Assembly: GCF_003610295.1 (NCBI RefSeq)
Contig: NZ_RAPV01000001.1
Location: 682,001 to 746,000 of the forward strand
Direction of reading: 5' to 3'
Length of the DNA: 64,000 nt
DNA from: Paraburkholderia sp. BL23I1N1
GTDB lineage: Bacteria > Pseudomonadota > Gammaproteobacteria > Burkholderiales > Burkholderiaceae
Of the stretch, positions 20,139-28,879 are shown piece after piece; position 1 is the stretch's first letter, and each line of letters opens with the position of its first letter. The notes beneath the pieces are model-generated. The model saw only the letters and a program-made list of their open reading frames with translations, did not search any database and had not been told where the DNA came from. The position numbers and the translations under genes are program-made.

Positions 20139-21986
20139 CTATCCAAGGCGCAATTCGTTTGCCACCGCCTCCACGACGTCGCCCCACGCGCCGGGTTGCG
20201 GCTGGCGCAGCAGCGTTGCGCCCGGATACCACGGGCTGCGCGTCTCGCCGACGAACCAGCGCCAATCCGCAGCGAACGGCAGCATCAGCCAGAGCGGTTT
20301 TTTCAGCGCGCCGGCAAGGTGAGCGATCGACGTATCGATCGATACCACCGCGTCGAGCCGCTCGATGATCGCCGCGGTATCCGCAAAATCGCCGATCCGT
20401 TTATCCAGCCGATGAATCGACGCGGCGCGCGGATGCGTGTCGAGCGCCGCGCGTTCTTCGGCACTCAGTTCAGGTTGCAGCACGATCCAGTCGATCCCTT
20501 CGAGCGCGAACAGCGGAGCAAGCGCCTCGAGCGGCATCGAACGGGTTTCGTTCTGCTGGATGCGTCCTGACCACGCAATGCCGATCTTGCGTTTCGCATG
20601 ACCGCCGAGCGAGCCGCGCCATTTGCGGCCGTAAGCCGGCGGTGCGCTGAGATAGGGCGTGCGGGTGGGAATCGTGTCGTAGGTTGTGCCGAGCGCGAGC
20701 GGCAAGCTCAGCAGCGGGCAGTGCAGATCCGCCGCCGGCCGCGGTGTGCCTTGGGCGATCAGCGTGACGCGCCACGTTTGCGCGGCCGGCGCAAGTAATG
20801 GCAGCAATTGCGGCTGCACTTCGAGCACGACGCGCGCAGCACGCTGCGCGGCCAGTGGCACGAAGCGCACGAATTGCAACGTATCGCCGAAACCCTGCTC
20901 GGCGTGGACGAGGAGCGTACGTTGTTCGATCGGCTCGCCGTGCCAGCGCGGCAACGTCTGGATGGCCGGTTGCGCGGTGGTTTGCAGCCGCCATTCGTAT
21001 TCCGGCAGCCCGCGCGCGAAATCGCGCAACGCGAGCCAGGCGAGCGCGCGGTTCATGTGCGCAGACGCGAGATCGGGGCGCAAACGCAGCGCCTGATCGA
21101 ATGCCCGCACTGCCGCGGCGTGCGCGCCGAGCGCTTGATGTGCCGTGCCGAGGCTCAGCCATGCGAGCGCGAATTGCGGATCGAGACCCACCGCGCGTTC
21201 GAGATACGGTAGCGCCTGAGCATGGCGCCCCAGTGCCGCGAGCGCGTTACCGAGCCCGAAGATGGTGGGCGGCAGATTCGGCTGCAAGGCGAGCGCCGCC
21301 TGGAAAGAGGCGACGGCTTCTTCGTGGCGGCCGGTGGCGTCGAGCGTATTGGCAAGATTGAAGTGCGCGGCGACGAAACGCGGTTCCGCCGCCAGTGCCG
21401 CCTGAAAGCAAGGGATTGCTTCGTCCGCGCGCTCAAGCGCATTCAGCGACATGCCCATATTGTTGAGCGCGCCCGCATGCCCCGGGCGCAGTCCGAGCGC
21501 GCGCTGGAACGACGCGATCGCTTCCGTATGACGGCCGAGCGCATGCAATGCGTTGCCGAGATTGTTGTGCGATGAGGCGTCGTTCGGTTGCAGGCGCAAC
21601 GATTTCTCGAAGGCGTCGGCGGCGTCTTCGTGGCGGCCCACCGACGCATACGCATTGCCTAGGTTGTAGTGCGCCATCGGGAACGACGGCGCCAGCGTGA
21701 GCGCATTGCGGAACTGCTCGATGGCGTCGTCGATCTGGCCCAACGCTTTCAGCGCGTTGCCGAGGTTCAGTTGCAGCGCGGCGTCTTCCGGGCGCAGGTT
21801 CACCGCGCACCGTACGAGCTCGGCGGCTTCGGCGTGCTGGCCCTGCTGGTGGCGCAGGACGCCCAGCAGGTGCAACGCGTCGACGTGCACGGGATTGCCG
21901 TCGAGCGTCGCGCGGTAGCCGCGTTCGGCGTCGTCGAGGCGGCCGTCACGATGCGCCGCGAACGCGCGGTCAAATACTTGTTGCAT
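20139..21986 (-). CDS. TPR repeat protein with C-terminal glycosyltransferase-like domain
   Basis: A 615-residue protein. About ten tetratricopeptide repeats with the recurring LGNALxALGRxxEAIxxFxxAL pattern fill residues 1-340. A C-terminal domain similar to glycosyltransferase family 9 / SPINDLY-like TPR proteins follows, with VHAEQGFGDTLQFVRFVP, GIAWSGRIQQNETRSMPLEAL, SIDTSIAHLAGALKKPLWLMLP and WRWFVGETRSPWYP. This arrangement is common in Burkholderiales. It probably glycosylates an unknown acceptor or scaffolds a complex. The ATG at 21986 (MQQVFDRAFAAHR) starts directly at the repeats. Confidence 0.85.
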   Translation of the reverse strand: MQQVFDRAFAAHRDGRLDDAERGYRATLDGNPVHVDALHLLGVLRHQQGQHAEAAELVRCAVNLRPEDAALQLNLGNALKALGQIDDAIEQFRNALTLAPSFPMAHYNLGNAYASVGRHEDAADAFEKSLRLQPNDASSHNNLGNALHALGRHTEAIASFQRALGLRPGHAGALNNMGMSLNALERADEAIPCFQAALAAEPRFVAAHFNLANTLDATGRHEEAVASFQAALALQPNLPPTIFGLGNALAALGRHAQALPYLERAVGLDPQFALAWLSLGTAHQALGAHAAAVRAFDQALRLRPDLASAHMNRALAWLALRDFARGLPEYEWRLQTTAQPAIQTLPRWHGEPIEQRTLLVHAEQGFGDTLQFVRFVPLAAQRAARVVLEVQPQLLPLLAPAAQTWRVTLIAQGTPRPAADLHCPLLSLPLALGTTYDTIPTRTPYLSAPPAYGRKWRGSLGGHAKRKIGIAWSGRIQQNETRSMPLEALAPLFALEGIDWIVLQPELSAEERAALDTHPRAASIHRLDKRIGDFADTAAIIERLDAVVSIDTSIAHLAGALKKPLWLMLPFAADWRWFVGETRSPWYPGATLLRQPQPGAWGDVVEAVANELRLG

Positions 21987-22066
21987 GACGGGGGATGGAA
22001 TTTCGGGTAAGGCGGACGCCGCATTTTCCCACACTCGCCGGACCGCCCTCCGAATTGACCTGTTGT

Positions 22067-22116
22067 TTGACCTGCCATCTCGATATCTATAACATATGAA
22101 CACCTGTTCATACGTA
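22067..22116 (+). promoter_or_regulatory. Promoter and SmtB/ArsR-type operator of the metal efflux pair
   Basis: TTGACC (22067-22072) and TAACAT (22090-22095) are a plausible -35/-10 pair with 17-base spacing. Overlapping the -10 is TATGAACACCTGTTCATA, a perfect 8-2-8 palindrome. With its flanks it forms a 12-2-12 site (22091-22102 and 22105-22116) with 10 of 12 symmetric matches. This is the classic operator form of metal-sensing SmtB/CzrA-type ArsR proteins. Metal binding to the regulator would release the site and induce the operon. Confidence 0.85.
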
Positions 22117-22136
22117 TGTCATTGATGATGTTCACC

Positions 22137-22484
22137 ATGACTTCCGCTATATCGTCGGTCAGTTTCGAAGACCGTCCGGTGGAGACGATCGTGCCGCTGG
22201 CCGACCTGTTTCGCCTGCTCGGCGACCCGACGCGCTTGCGCATCGTGCTTGCGTGCGTCGACGAGCGGCGCGCGGTGGGCGCGATTGCGGAGGGGCTGGG
22301 CTTGTCGCCGTCGCTGGTGAGCCACCATCTGCGGCTGTTGCGCGCGGCGCGGATCGTGCGCGCGGAGCGGCAGGGTAAGCAGGTGTTCTATCTTGCCGCG
22401 GACCGTCACATCAGCGCGATGCTGGCCGGCATGCTCGAGCATGTGGCTGAGCCGGCCGGCGAATTTCCCCTGGACCCGTCATGA
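22137..22484 (+). CDS. ArsR/SmtB family metal-responsive repressor
   Basis: A 115-residue winged helix protein. It has ADLFRLLGDPTRLRIVLACVDERRAVGAIAEGL as separate helices, the recognition helix LSPSLVSHHLRLLRAARIV and the wing RAERQGKQVFYLAADRHI. There is no CVC motif in helix 3, so an alpha-3 arsenic/cadmium site is absent. The histidine/aspartate positions in DRHISAMLAGMLEH suggest an alpha-5 zinc-type site. In-frame ATGs at 22116, 22125 and 22128 are possible starts, but 22116 falls inside the operator. The stop overlaps the next start (ATGA), so it is translated together with the CDF exporter. Confidence 0.9.
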   Translation: MTSAISSVSFEDRPVETIVPLADLFRLLGDPTRLRIVLACVDERRAVGAIAEGLGLSPSLVSHHLRLLRAARIVRAERQGKQVFYLAADRHISAMLAGMLEHVAEPAGEFPLDPS

Positions 22485-23794
22485 AGAAAACCACCACCCC
22501 GAACCGGGGCGCCGAAGAACGCGAGGACGACCACGCGCCGGTGTGGCTCGATGGGGAGTCCGACGCGATCGACAGCGAAGATGCGCAGGTCGAGGGCGAT
22601 GAGCGCGGAGCTTATGGTCGAGACGGGCATCGCCACGGTGCGGCTCGTCGCGATGCTGACGATGCGCTTGAGGGTGGCGGGCAGGAGCACGACGCACGCG
22701 CGCACGGTTCGTACGACGGCGGCGCCTCCACCGGCCACGATCACGACCACGGTGCCGATCGCGACCATGACCACGATCACGATCACAGCCAAAGCGCAGA
22801 CAGCCGCAGTGTGCAGAGCCACAGCGACCACGGCCACGATAACCACGCTGGCCACAGTCACAGCGCCGATAGCCATGCGGGCCACAGTCACGCCGGCCAC
22901 AGCCGCGCCTATGCACCCGTCGCAGGCCACGGCCGCGCCTTCGCAATCGCCGTCGCACTGAACATCGCGATCGTGGTGATCCAGGCCGTCTACGGCGTGA
23001 TCGCCCATTCCACCGCGCTGCTCGCCGACGCCGGCCACAATCTCTCCGACGTGCTCGGCCTGCTGCTCGCCTGGGGCGCAGCATGGCTCGCTATGCGCCG
23101 TCCGTCGGCACGCTATACCTTCGGCTACGGCAGTTCGTCGATCCTGGCGTCGCTCGCCAACGCGGCGTTATTGCTGTTCGCGTGCGGCGTGATCGTCGCC
23201 GAGGCGATCGGGCGTTTGATGAATCCAGCACCGGTGGCGGGAATGGTGGTCTTCGTCGTCGCGGCGGTTGGCGTGGTGGTGAATGGCTTCTCGGCATGGC
23301 TTTTCATGCGCGGCCAGAAAGAAGACCTGAACATCCGCGGCGCTTTTCTGCATATGGCCGCGGACGCCGGCATCTCCGCCACGGTTGCGATCAGCGGCCT
23401 CGTGATTCTCTACACCAACTGGACGTGGCTCGACCCGGTGATGAGCCTGCTGGTGGTCGCGGTGGTGGTCTATGGTACCTGGGGCCTGCTGCGCGATTCG
23501 GTGCGCATGGCGCTCGACGCCGTGCCGCCCGGCGTCGACCCGCAGCCCATCCGCGACTATCTTGCCGGACAGCCCGGCGTCACCGACGTGCACGACCTGC
23601 ACGTGTGGGCCTTGTCGACCACCGGCAATGCGCTCAGTGCACATCTGGTGATGCCGGCCGGCCATCCCGGCGACGAGTCGATCGACGGCATCGTCGTCAC
23701 ACTGCGCGAACGTTTTTCGATGCAGCACGCCACGCTGCAAGTCGACCTCGGCACCACCGAGCATCAATGCGCAATGAATCATCCGCACGATTGA
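22481..23794 (+). CDS. Cation diffusion facilitator (ZitB/CzcD-like) with His-rich N-terminus
   Basis: A 437-residue metal/H+ antiporter. Residues about 45-150 are an Asp/His-rich metal-binding stretch with many HDHDH, SHAGHSH and HGHDNH repeats. Six membrane segments follow, with the metal site HNLSD (TM2) and HMAADAG (TM5), both the HxxxD type linked to Zn/Cd/Co. A cytoplasmic domain with DVHDLHVWALSTTGNALSAHLV ends the protein. It exports divalent cations from the cytoplasm. The leader is much longer than in typical ZitB. It is coupled to the upstream ArsR gene by a four-base overlap, so the pair forms a self-regulated metal resistance operon. Confidence 0.94.
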   Translation: MKKTTTPNRGAEEREDDHAPVWLDGESDAIDSEDAQVEGDERGAYGRDGHRHGAARRDADDALEGGGQEHDARAHGSYDGGASTGHDHDHGADRDHDHDHDHSQSADSRSVQSHSDHGHDNHAGHSHSADSHAGHSHAGHSRAYAPVAGHGRAFAIAVALNIAIVVIQAVYGVIAHSTALLADAGHNLSDVLGLLLAWGAAWLAMRRPSARYTFGYGSSSILASLANAALLLFACGVIVAEAIGRLMNPAPVAGMVVFVVAAVGVVVNGFSAWLFMRGQKEDLNIRGAFLHMAADAGISATVAISGLVILYTNWTWLDPVMSLLVVAVVVYGTWGLLRDSVRMALDAVPPGVDPQPIRDYLAGQPGVTDVHDLHVWALSTTGNALSAHLVMPAGHPGDESIDGIVVTLRERFSMQHATLQVDLGTTEHQCAMNHPHD

Positions 23795-23862
23795 TGCAGC
23801 GCACCGTTGAGCGGATTCCCGGCGGCGTACACTAGGACGTCCTGTCGTCTCCGGAGGCCCGC

Positions 23863-25587
23863 ATGGACGCTGCCGCTCACGATACGTCGCCGGTGCTGAT
23901 CGTCGGGGCGGGTCCGACCGGGCTTGCCGCGGCCATGAGTCTGGCGCGCGCCCACATCCCCGTGCGTCTAATCGACAAGGCGCTGCAACCGAACCCCTAC
24001 TCGCGGGCCATCGGCATTCAGGCGCGCACGCTCGAGCTATTCGAACAGCACCGGCTGATCGAGCCATTTCTCGAACTCGGTCATCGCGCGCGCATCGCCA
24101 ATCTTTTTTCCAATGGCATGCGTCTCGCGCGCCTCGATTTCGATCCCCTGCATACCCGCTATCCGTATCTGCTATTTCTCGATCAATCCGTGACTGAACG
24201 TCTGCTGACGGAGCATCTCGCGACGCTTGGCGTGACGGTCGAGCGCGGCGTCGAACTGACGATGTTCTCGCAGGGTTCCGCCAGCATGCAGGCGACGCTG
24301 CGTCGCGCGGACGGCCACACGGAGACGCTGCGCCCGTCGTACATGATCGCCGCCGACGGCGCGCATAGCACGATCCGTCACCGGCTCGGGTTGAGCTTTG
24401 AGGGCAATGCCTTCGAGCAGACGTTTCTGCTTGCCGACGTGCATGCCGAAACCGATTGGCCCGACGACGAATTCCATATCTTCGCTTCAGGCGAGGGTCT
24501 CGTCGCGTTGTTTCCGATGGGCCATGGCCGTCATCGTCTGATTGCGGATCATTCGGCCGAACCGGCCACCGTCTCTGCGCCGGCGACGCCTGCTGCGCTC
24601 GGTGAACCGCCGCTCGATCAGGTGTTGCCGCCGTCGCTTGCCGAATGCAAGGCGCTGATCGCCCGGCGTGTGCGAGAACGCGTCGACGTGTCGGAGCTGG
24701 CATGGTCGTCGCATTTTCATCTGAACAGCAGGATGGTGGAGAGACTGCGTGTCGGCCGCATTTTCCTCACGGGAGATGCGGCTCACGTGCACAGTCCGGC
24801 CGGCGCACAAGGGATGAACACGGGCATTCAGGAAGCGTTCAATCTCGGCTGGAAGCTCGCGCGCGTTTTGAAAGGCGCGGCGTCTGACCGCCTGCTCGAT
24901 ACGTACCACCACGAACGGCATCCCATCGAGCGCGACGTGCTACGGCAGACTGGTTTCGTCACGCACATGGCCGAGGCCGATCACGGACCGCTGAAGCTGC
25001 TGCGCGATCGCGTGATGCCGGTGCTGGCCGCGCTCGGTCCGCTGCGCGACGCGGCGCGGATGACCATCAGCGAGTTGTCGATCCAGTATCGGCGCAGTCC
25101 GCTGACGCTCGAACGTGTGCTCGACGGCGGTCCGCGCGCCGGCGAGCGTGCGCCGGATGCGTTGGTGCATGTGGTGGATGGACCGCTTGGGCGCGCGCCG
25201 GGCGTCGGCTGCATTTTCGATTTGCACGATCCGGCGTTCTTCTCATTGTTCCTGATGGTCCCGCCGTTACCCGCCGACGAAACGCCGCTCGATCCCGCCG
25301 CGAAGCACGCGCCGGTGCCGGATCCGGAACTGGAGCGACTGGTTGCGGAAGTCGAGCGATTGTTGCCGGATGGGGTACGCATCTGGCGCGTGACCGATAC
25401 GACCGGCGAGGGCGCCCCGGCGCTATCCGAAGCATATGGACGCACGCGGCCGTCGTTCTATCTGGTGCGCCCGGACGGCTACATCTGCGCGCGCGGGCGC
25501 ACGGGTTCCGATCTGCACGGCTTGCTGCGGCATTGCGAAGCGTGGTTCACAGAGGGCGGTGTGATACCGGAGCAGGCGGCCCTGTGA
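23863..25587 (+). CDS. FAD-dependent aromatic monooxygenase (PheA/TfdB family)
   Basis: A 574-residue class A flavoprotein hydroxylase. The dinucleotide-binding motif LIVGAGPTGLAAAMSLAR lies near residue 15. The DG motif reads MIAADGAHSTIRHRLGLSF, and the FAD ribityl motif GDAAHVHSPAGAQGMNTGIQ lies near 304. A C-terminal thioredoxin-like domain ends with FYLVRPDGYICARG. These enzymes hydroxylate phenols or other aromatics with NAD(P)H and O2. No ring-cleavage gene is adjacent, so the substrate is open. It is convergent with the fds operon. Confidence 0.92.
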   Translation: MDAAAHDTSPVLIVGAGPTGLAAAMSLARAHIPVRLIDKALQPNPYSRAIGIQARTLELFEQHRLIEPFLELGHRARIANLFSNGMRLARLDFDPLHTRYPYLLFLDQSVTERLLTEHLATLGVTVERGVELTMFSQGSASMQATLRRADGHTETLRPSYMIAADGAHSTIRHRLGLSFEGNAFEQTFLLADVHAETDWPDDEFHIFASGEGLVALFPMGHGRHRLIADHSAEPATVSAPATPAALGEPPLDQVLPPSLAECKALIARRVRERVDVSELAWSSHFHLNSRMVERLRVGRIFLTGDAAHVHSPAGAQGMNTGIQEAFNLGWKLARVLKGAASDRLLDTYHHERHPIERDVLRQTGFVTHMAEADHGPLKLLRDRVMPVLAALGPLRDAARMTISELSIQYRRSPLTLERVLDGGPRAGERAPDALVHVVDGPLGRAPGVGCIFDLHDPAFFSLFLMVPPLPADETPLDPAAKHAPVPDPELERLVAEVERLLPDGVRIWRVTDTTGEGAPALSEAYGRTRPSFYLVRPDGYICARGRTGSDLHGLLRHCEAWFTEGGVIPEQAAL

Positions 25588-25626
25588 TGGGGGCCGCCAT
25601 GCGCTGGTTGAACGGCGGCGGCTCGC

Positions 25627-25878
25627 CTACACCGTAGCGGGTGCAGCCGGCGTCAGCCCCTCACGATGCTTGACCAGCGCTTCCCGGACAATGGCCGACA
25701 TCTCGATGCCGTTCGCATCCGGCTCATCGAGCGCCGCCAGCAAAGCGCGCCGCATGCGCGGCTCCCAGAAGCGGCCGATATGATCGGCGATGCCGCCGAG
25801 CGCTTCTTCGCGGTCCGGTATTGAATCGAAAAAATCGCCGATCCGGTTCGCCATGTCGATCAGATTCTGATTGTCCAT
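25627..25878 (-). CDS. fdsD: Formate dehydrogenase subunit delta FdsD
   Basis: An 83-residue FdsD family protein (NLIDMANRIGDFFDSIPDREEALGGIADHI as a recognisable block). It is a small subunit of the soluble NAD-linked molybdenum formate dehydrogenase. The ATG at 25878 (MDNQNLIDMANRIG) matches the family start. A GTG at 25890, overlapping the fdsA stop, is an alternative. It is the last gene of the fds operon. Confidence 0.92.
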   Translation of the reverse strand: MDNQNLIDMANRIGDFFDSIPDREEALGGIADHIGRFWEPRMRRALLAALDEPDANGIEMSAIVREALVKHREGLTPAAPATV

Positions 25879-25886
25879 GGCTCGCC

Positions 25887-28865
25887 TCACTTACCCGACG
25901 TTGCGTTGGCCAGCTCGCGCTGCCTCAGCAGATCGAGCTGCTCCGTGTTGAAGCGCGAATATTCCTGCTGCCATTGCGAGGGGTGTTCGACCGGCATCAC
26001 CTGCACCGCGGTCACCTTGTACTCCGGACAATTGGTGGCCCAGTCCGAGCTATCGGTGGTGATCACATTCGCACCCGATTCGGGGAAGTGGAACGTCGTG
26101 TAGACGACGCCCGGCTGCATCCGCTCGGTCACTTTCGCGCGCAACACGGTTTGTCCCGCGCGCGATTCGATTCCGACCCAGTCGTCAGTCTTGATACCGC
26201 GTTCTTCAGCATCGTGCGGATGCAGTTCCAGCCGGTCTTCGTCATGCCAGCGCGAGTTTTCGGTGCGGCGTGTCTGCGCGCCGACGTTGTACTGCGACAG
26301 GATGCGGCCCGTGGTAAGCAGCAACGGGAACTTGCGCGTCACCTTTTCCGGCGTGGCGATGAATTTCGTAATCACGAACTTGCCCTTGCCGCGCACGAAG
26401 GTGTCGATGTGCATGGTCGGCGTACCGTCGGGCGCGCTCTCGTTGCACGGCCACTGGATACTGCCGAGTTCATCGAGCTTCCTGTATGACACGCCGTGGA
26501 AAGTCGGCGTGAGACGCGCGATCTCGTCCATGATCTGCGAGGGATGCGTGTAGTCCATTTCATAACCGAGCGCGCGAGAGAGCATCACGGTGACTTCCCA
26601 GTCGGCGTAACCCGGTACCGGCGGCATCACCTTGCGTACGCGCGAGATACGGCGCTCCGCGTTGGTGAAGGTGCCGTCCTTTTCGAGGAACGACGAACCC
26701 GGCAGCAGCACATGTGCGTACTTCGCGGTCTCGTTGAGGAAAATGTCCTGCACGACGATGCATTCCATCGACGACAATGCCGCCGACACGTGATGCGTGT
26801 TCGGATCGGATTGCACGATGTCTTCGCCCTGGCAGTACAGGCCCTTGAATGTGCCATGCACGGCGGCGTCGAACATGTTCGGAATGCGCAGGCCCGGTTC
26901 GGGCTGCAACGTCACGCTCCATGCTTCCTCGAACAGCGCGCGCGTGATCGAATCGCTAATGTGACGATACCCCGGCAGTTCGTGCGGGAACGAGCCCATG
27001 TCGCACGAACCCTGCACATTGTTCTGACCGCGCAGCGGGTTCACGCCGACACCTTCGCGGCCGATATTGCCCGTTGCCATTGCCAGATTCGCGATGCCCA
27101 TCACCATCGTCGAGCCTTGCGCATGTTCGGTGACACCGAGGCCGTAATAGATCGCGGCGTTGCCGCCGGTGGCGTAGATGCGGGCCGCTTCGCGCAGGGA
27201 CGCGGCGGGTACGCCGGTTAGTTCCTCGGTCGCTTCCGGCGCATTTTCGGGCAGGGCGACGAACGCACGCCATTGCTCGAACGCGCGCGTTTCGCAGCGC
27301 TCGGCGATGAACGCTTCGTTCAACAACCCTTCGGTCACGATCACATGCGCGAGCGCATTGACTACCGCGACGTTGGTGCCCGGACGCAATTGCAGATGAT
27401 GCGACGCCTTCACGTGCGGCGTATCGACGATATCGATGCGGCGCGGATCGACCACGATCAGCTTCGCGCCCTCACGGATGCGGCGCTTCATCCGCGAGCC
27501 GAACACCGGGTGGCCGTCGGTCGGATTCGCGCCGATCACCATGATCACGTCGGCTTTGTCGACTGAGGCGAAGGTCTGCGTGCCGGCGGATTCGCCGAGC
27601 GTGGTCTTCAGGCCGTAGCCGGTCGGCGAGTGGCACACGCGCGCGCAGGTGTCGACGTTGTTATTGCCGAACGCCGCGCGCACGAGCTTCTGAACGAGAT
27701 ACGTTTCTTCGTTCGTGCAACGCGACGACGTAATGCCGCCGATCGAATCGCGGCCATGCTTCGCCTGAATGCGGCGGAATTCCGACGCCGCGTAACTGAG
27801 CGCTTCTTCCCAGCTGACTTCACGCCACGGATCGGTGATCTTCGCGCGGATCATCGGCTTGGTGATGCGGTCCTTGTGCGTCGCATAGCCCCATGCAAAG
27901 CGGCCCTTCACGCACGCGTGGCCTTCGTTGGCCTGGCCGTTCTTGTGCGGCACCATCCGCACGACTTCGTTGCCCTTCATCTCGGCCTTGAACGAGCAAC
28001 CCACGCCGCAATACGCGCAAGTGGTGACGACCGAATGCTCGGCCTGGCCCAGCATGATGACGGTCTTTTCCTGCAGGGTCGCGGTCGGGCACGCGGCAAC
28101 GCACGCGCCGCACGACACGCATTCCGATTCCATGAACGGCTTGTTTTCGCTTGCAGCCACGCGCGATTCAAAGCCGCGCCCGGCAATCGTCAGCGCAAAC
28201 GTGCCCTGGGTTTCCTCGCACGCGCGCACGCAGCGATTGCAGACGATGCATTTCGACGGGTCGTACGTGAAGTACGGATTCGATTCGTCCTTCTTGTCCT
28301 TCAGGTGATTCGCGCCGTCGAAGCCGTAGCGCACTTCGCGCAAACCGGTGACGCCGGCCATGTCCTGCAATTCGCAGTCGCCGTTGGCGGGGCAGGTCAG
28401 GCAGTCGAGCGGGTGATCGGAGATATACAACTCCATCACGTTACGGCGCAGCGATTGCAGACGATCGGTTTGCGTGCGGACCTTCATGCCGGCTTCGACG
28501 GGTGTCGTGCACGAAGCGGGGTAGCCGCGCTTGCCTTCGATCTCGACCAGACACAAACGGCATGAGCCGAACGGTTCGAGCGAATCGGTCGCGCAGAGCT
28601 TCGGCACGTTGACGCCGGCTTCGACGGCGGCGCGCATGACGGACGTGCCGGCCGGTACCGTTACGGCCTGGCCGTCGATTTCCAGCGTGACGTCGACGTC
28701 GGCATGACGCGCCGGTGTGCCGTAATCGGCGTCGTCAAAGAACGAACGGGGCGCGCGTTGTTGTGCAAGTGCTTGCGATTTGCACGCGCAGTTGCCGGAG
28801 CCGCAGCCGCCTCCCAAAGAGACTTCCTTCGGGACGCCGGCAGGGGAGTTGAGCACATCGGACAT
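25887..28865 (-). CDS. fdsA: NAD-dependent formate dehydrogenase catalytic subunit FdsA
   Basis: A 992-residue subunit. An unusual Cys-rich start (GGGCGSGNCACKS) is followed by a 2Fe-2S NuoG-like domain (PFGSCRLCLVEIEGKRGYPASC) and 4Fe-4S clusters (CIVCNRCVRACEETQG, CVSCGACVAACPT). The FeS motif CAYCGVGC and the bis-MGD domain come next, and the Cys in DTCARVCHSPTGYGLK ligates molybdenum as in other cysteine-type FDHs. It oxidises formate to CO2. The ATG at 28865 has AGGAG seven bases upstream; a TTG at 28883 is unlikely. It lies 14 bases after fdsB. Confidence 0.96.
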   Translation of the reverse strand: MSDVLNSPAGVPKEVSLGGGCGSGNCACKSQALAQQRAPRSFFDDADYGTPARHADVDVTLEIDGQAVTVPAGTSVMRAAVEAGVNVPKLCATDSLEPFGSCRLCLVEIEGKRGYPASCTTPVEAGMKVRTQTDRLQSLRRNVMELYISDHPLDCLTCPANGDCELQDMAGVTGLREVRYGFDGANHLKDKKDESNPYFTYDPSKCIVCNRCVRACEETQGTFALTIAGRGFESRVAASENKPFMESECVSCGACVAACPTATLQEKTVIMLGQAEHSVVTTCAYCGVGCSFKAEMKGNEVVRMVPHKNGQANEGHACVKGRFAWGYATHKDRITKPMIRAKITDPWREVSWEEALSYAASEFRRIQAKHGRDSIGGITSSRCTNEETYLVQKLVRAAFGNNNVDTCARVCHSPTGYGLKTTLGESAGTQTFASVDKADVIMVIGANPTDGHPVFGSRMKRRIREGAKLIVVDPRRIDIVDTPHVKASHHLQLRPGTNVAVVNALAHVIVTEGLLNEAFIAERCETRAFEQWRAFVALPENAPEATEELTGVPAASLREAARIYATGGNAAIYYGLGVTEHAQGSTMVMGIANLAMATGNIGREGVGVNPLRGQNNVQGSCDMGSFPHELPGYRHISDSITRALFEEAWSVTLQPEPGLRIPNMFDAAVHGTFKGLYCQGEDIVQSDPNTHHVSAALSSMECIVVQDIFLNETAKYAHVLLPGSSFLEKDGTFTNAERRISRVRKVMPPVPGYADWEVTVMLSRALGYEMDYTHPSQIMDEIARLTPTFHGVSYRKLDELGSIQWPCNESAPDGTPTMHIDTFVRGKGKFVITKFIATPEKVTRKFPLLLTTGRILSQYNVGAQTRRTENSRWHDEDRLELHPHDAEERGIKTDDWVGIESRAGQTVLRAKVTERMQPGVVYTTFHFPESGANVITTDSSDWATNCPEYKVTAVQVMPVEHPSQWQQEYSRFNTEQLDLLRQRELANATSGK

Positions 28866-28879
28866 GTGAGGCTCCTGGG

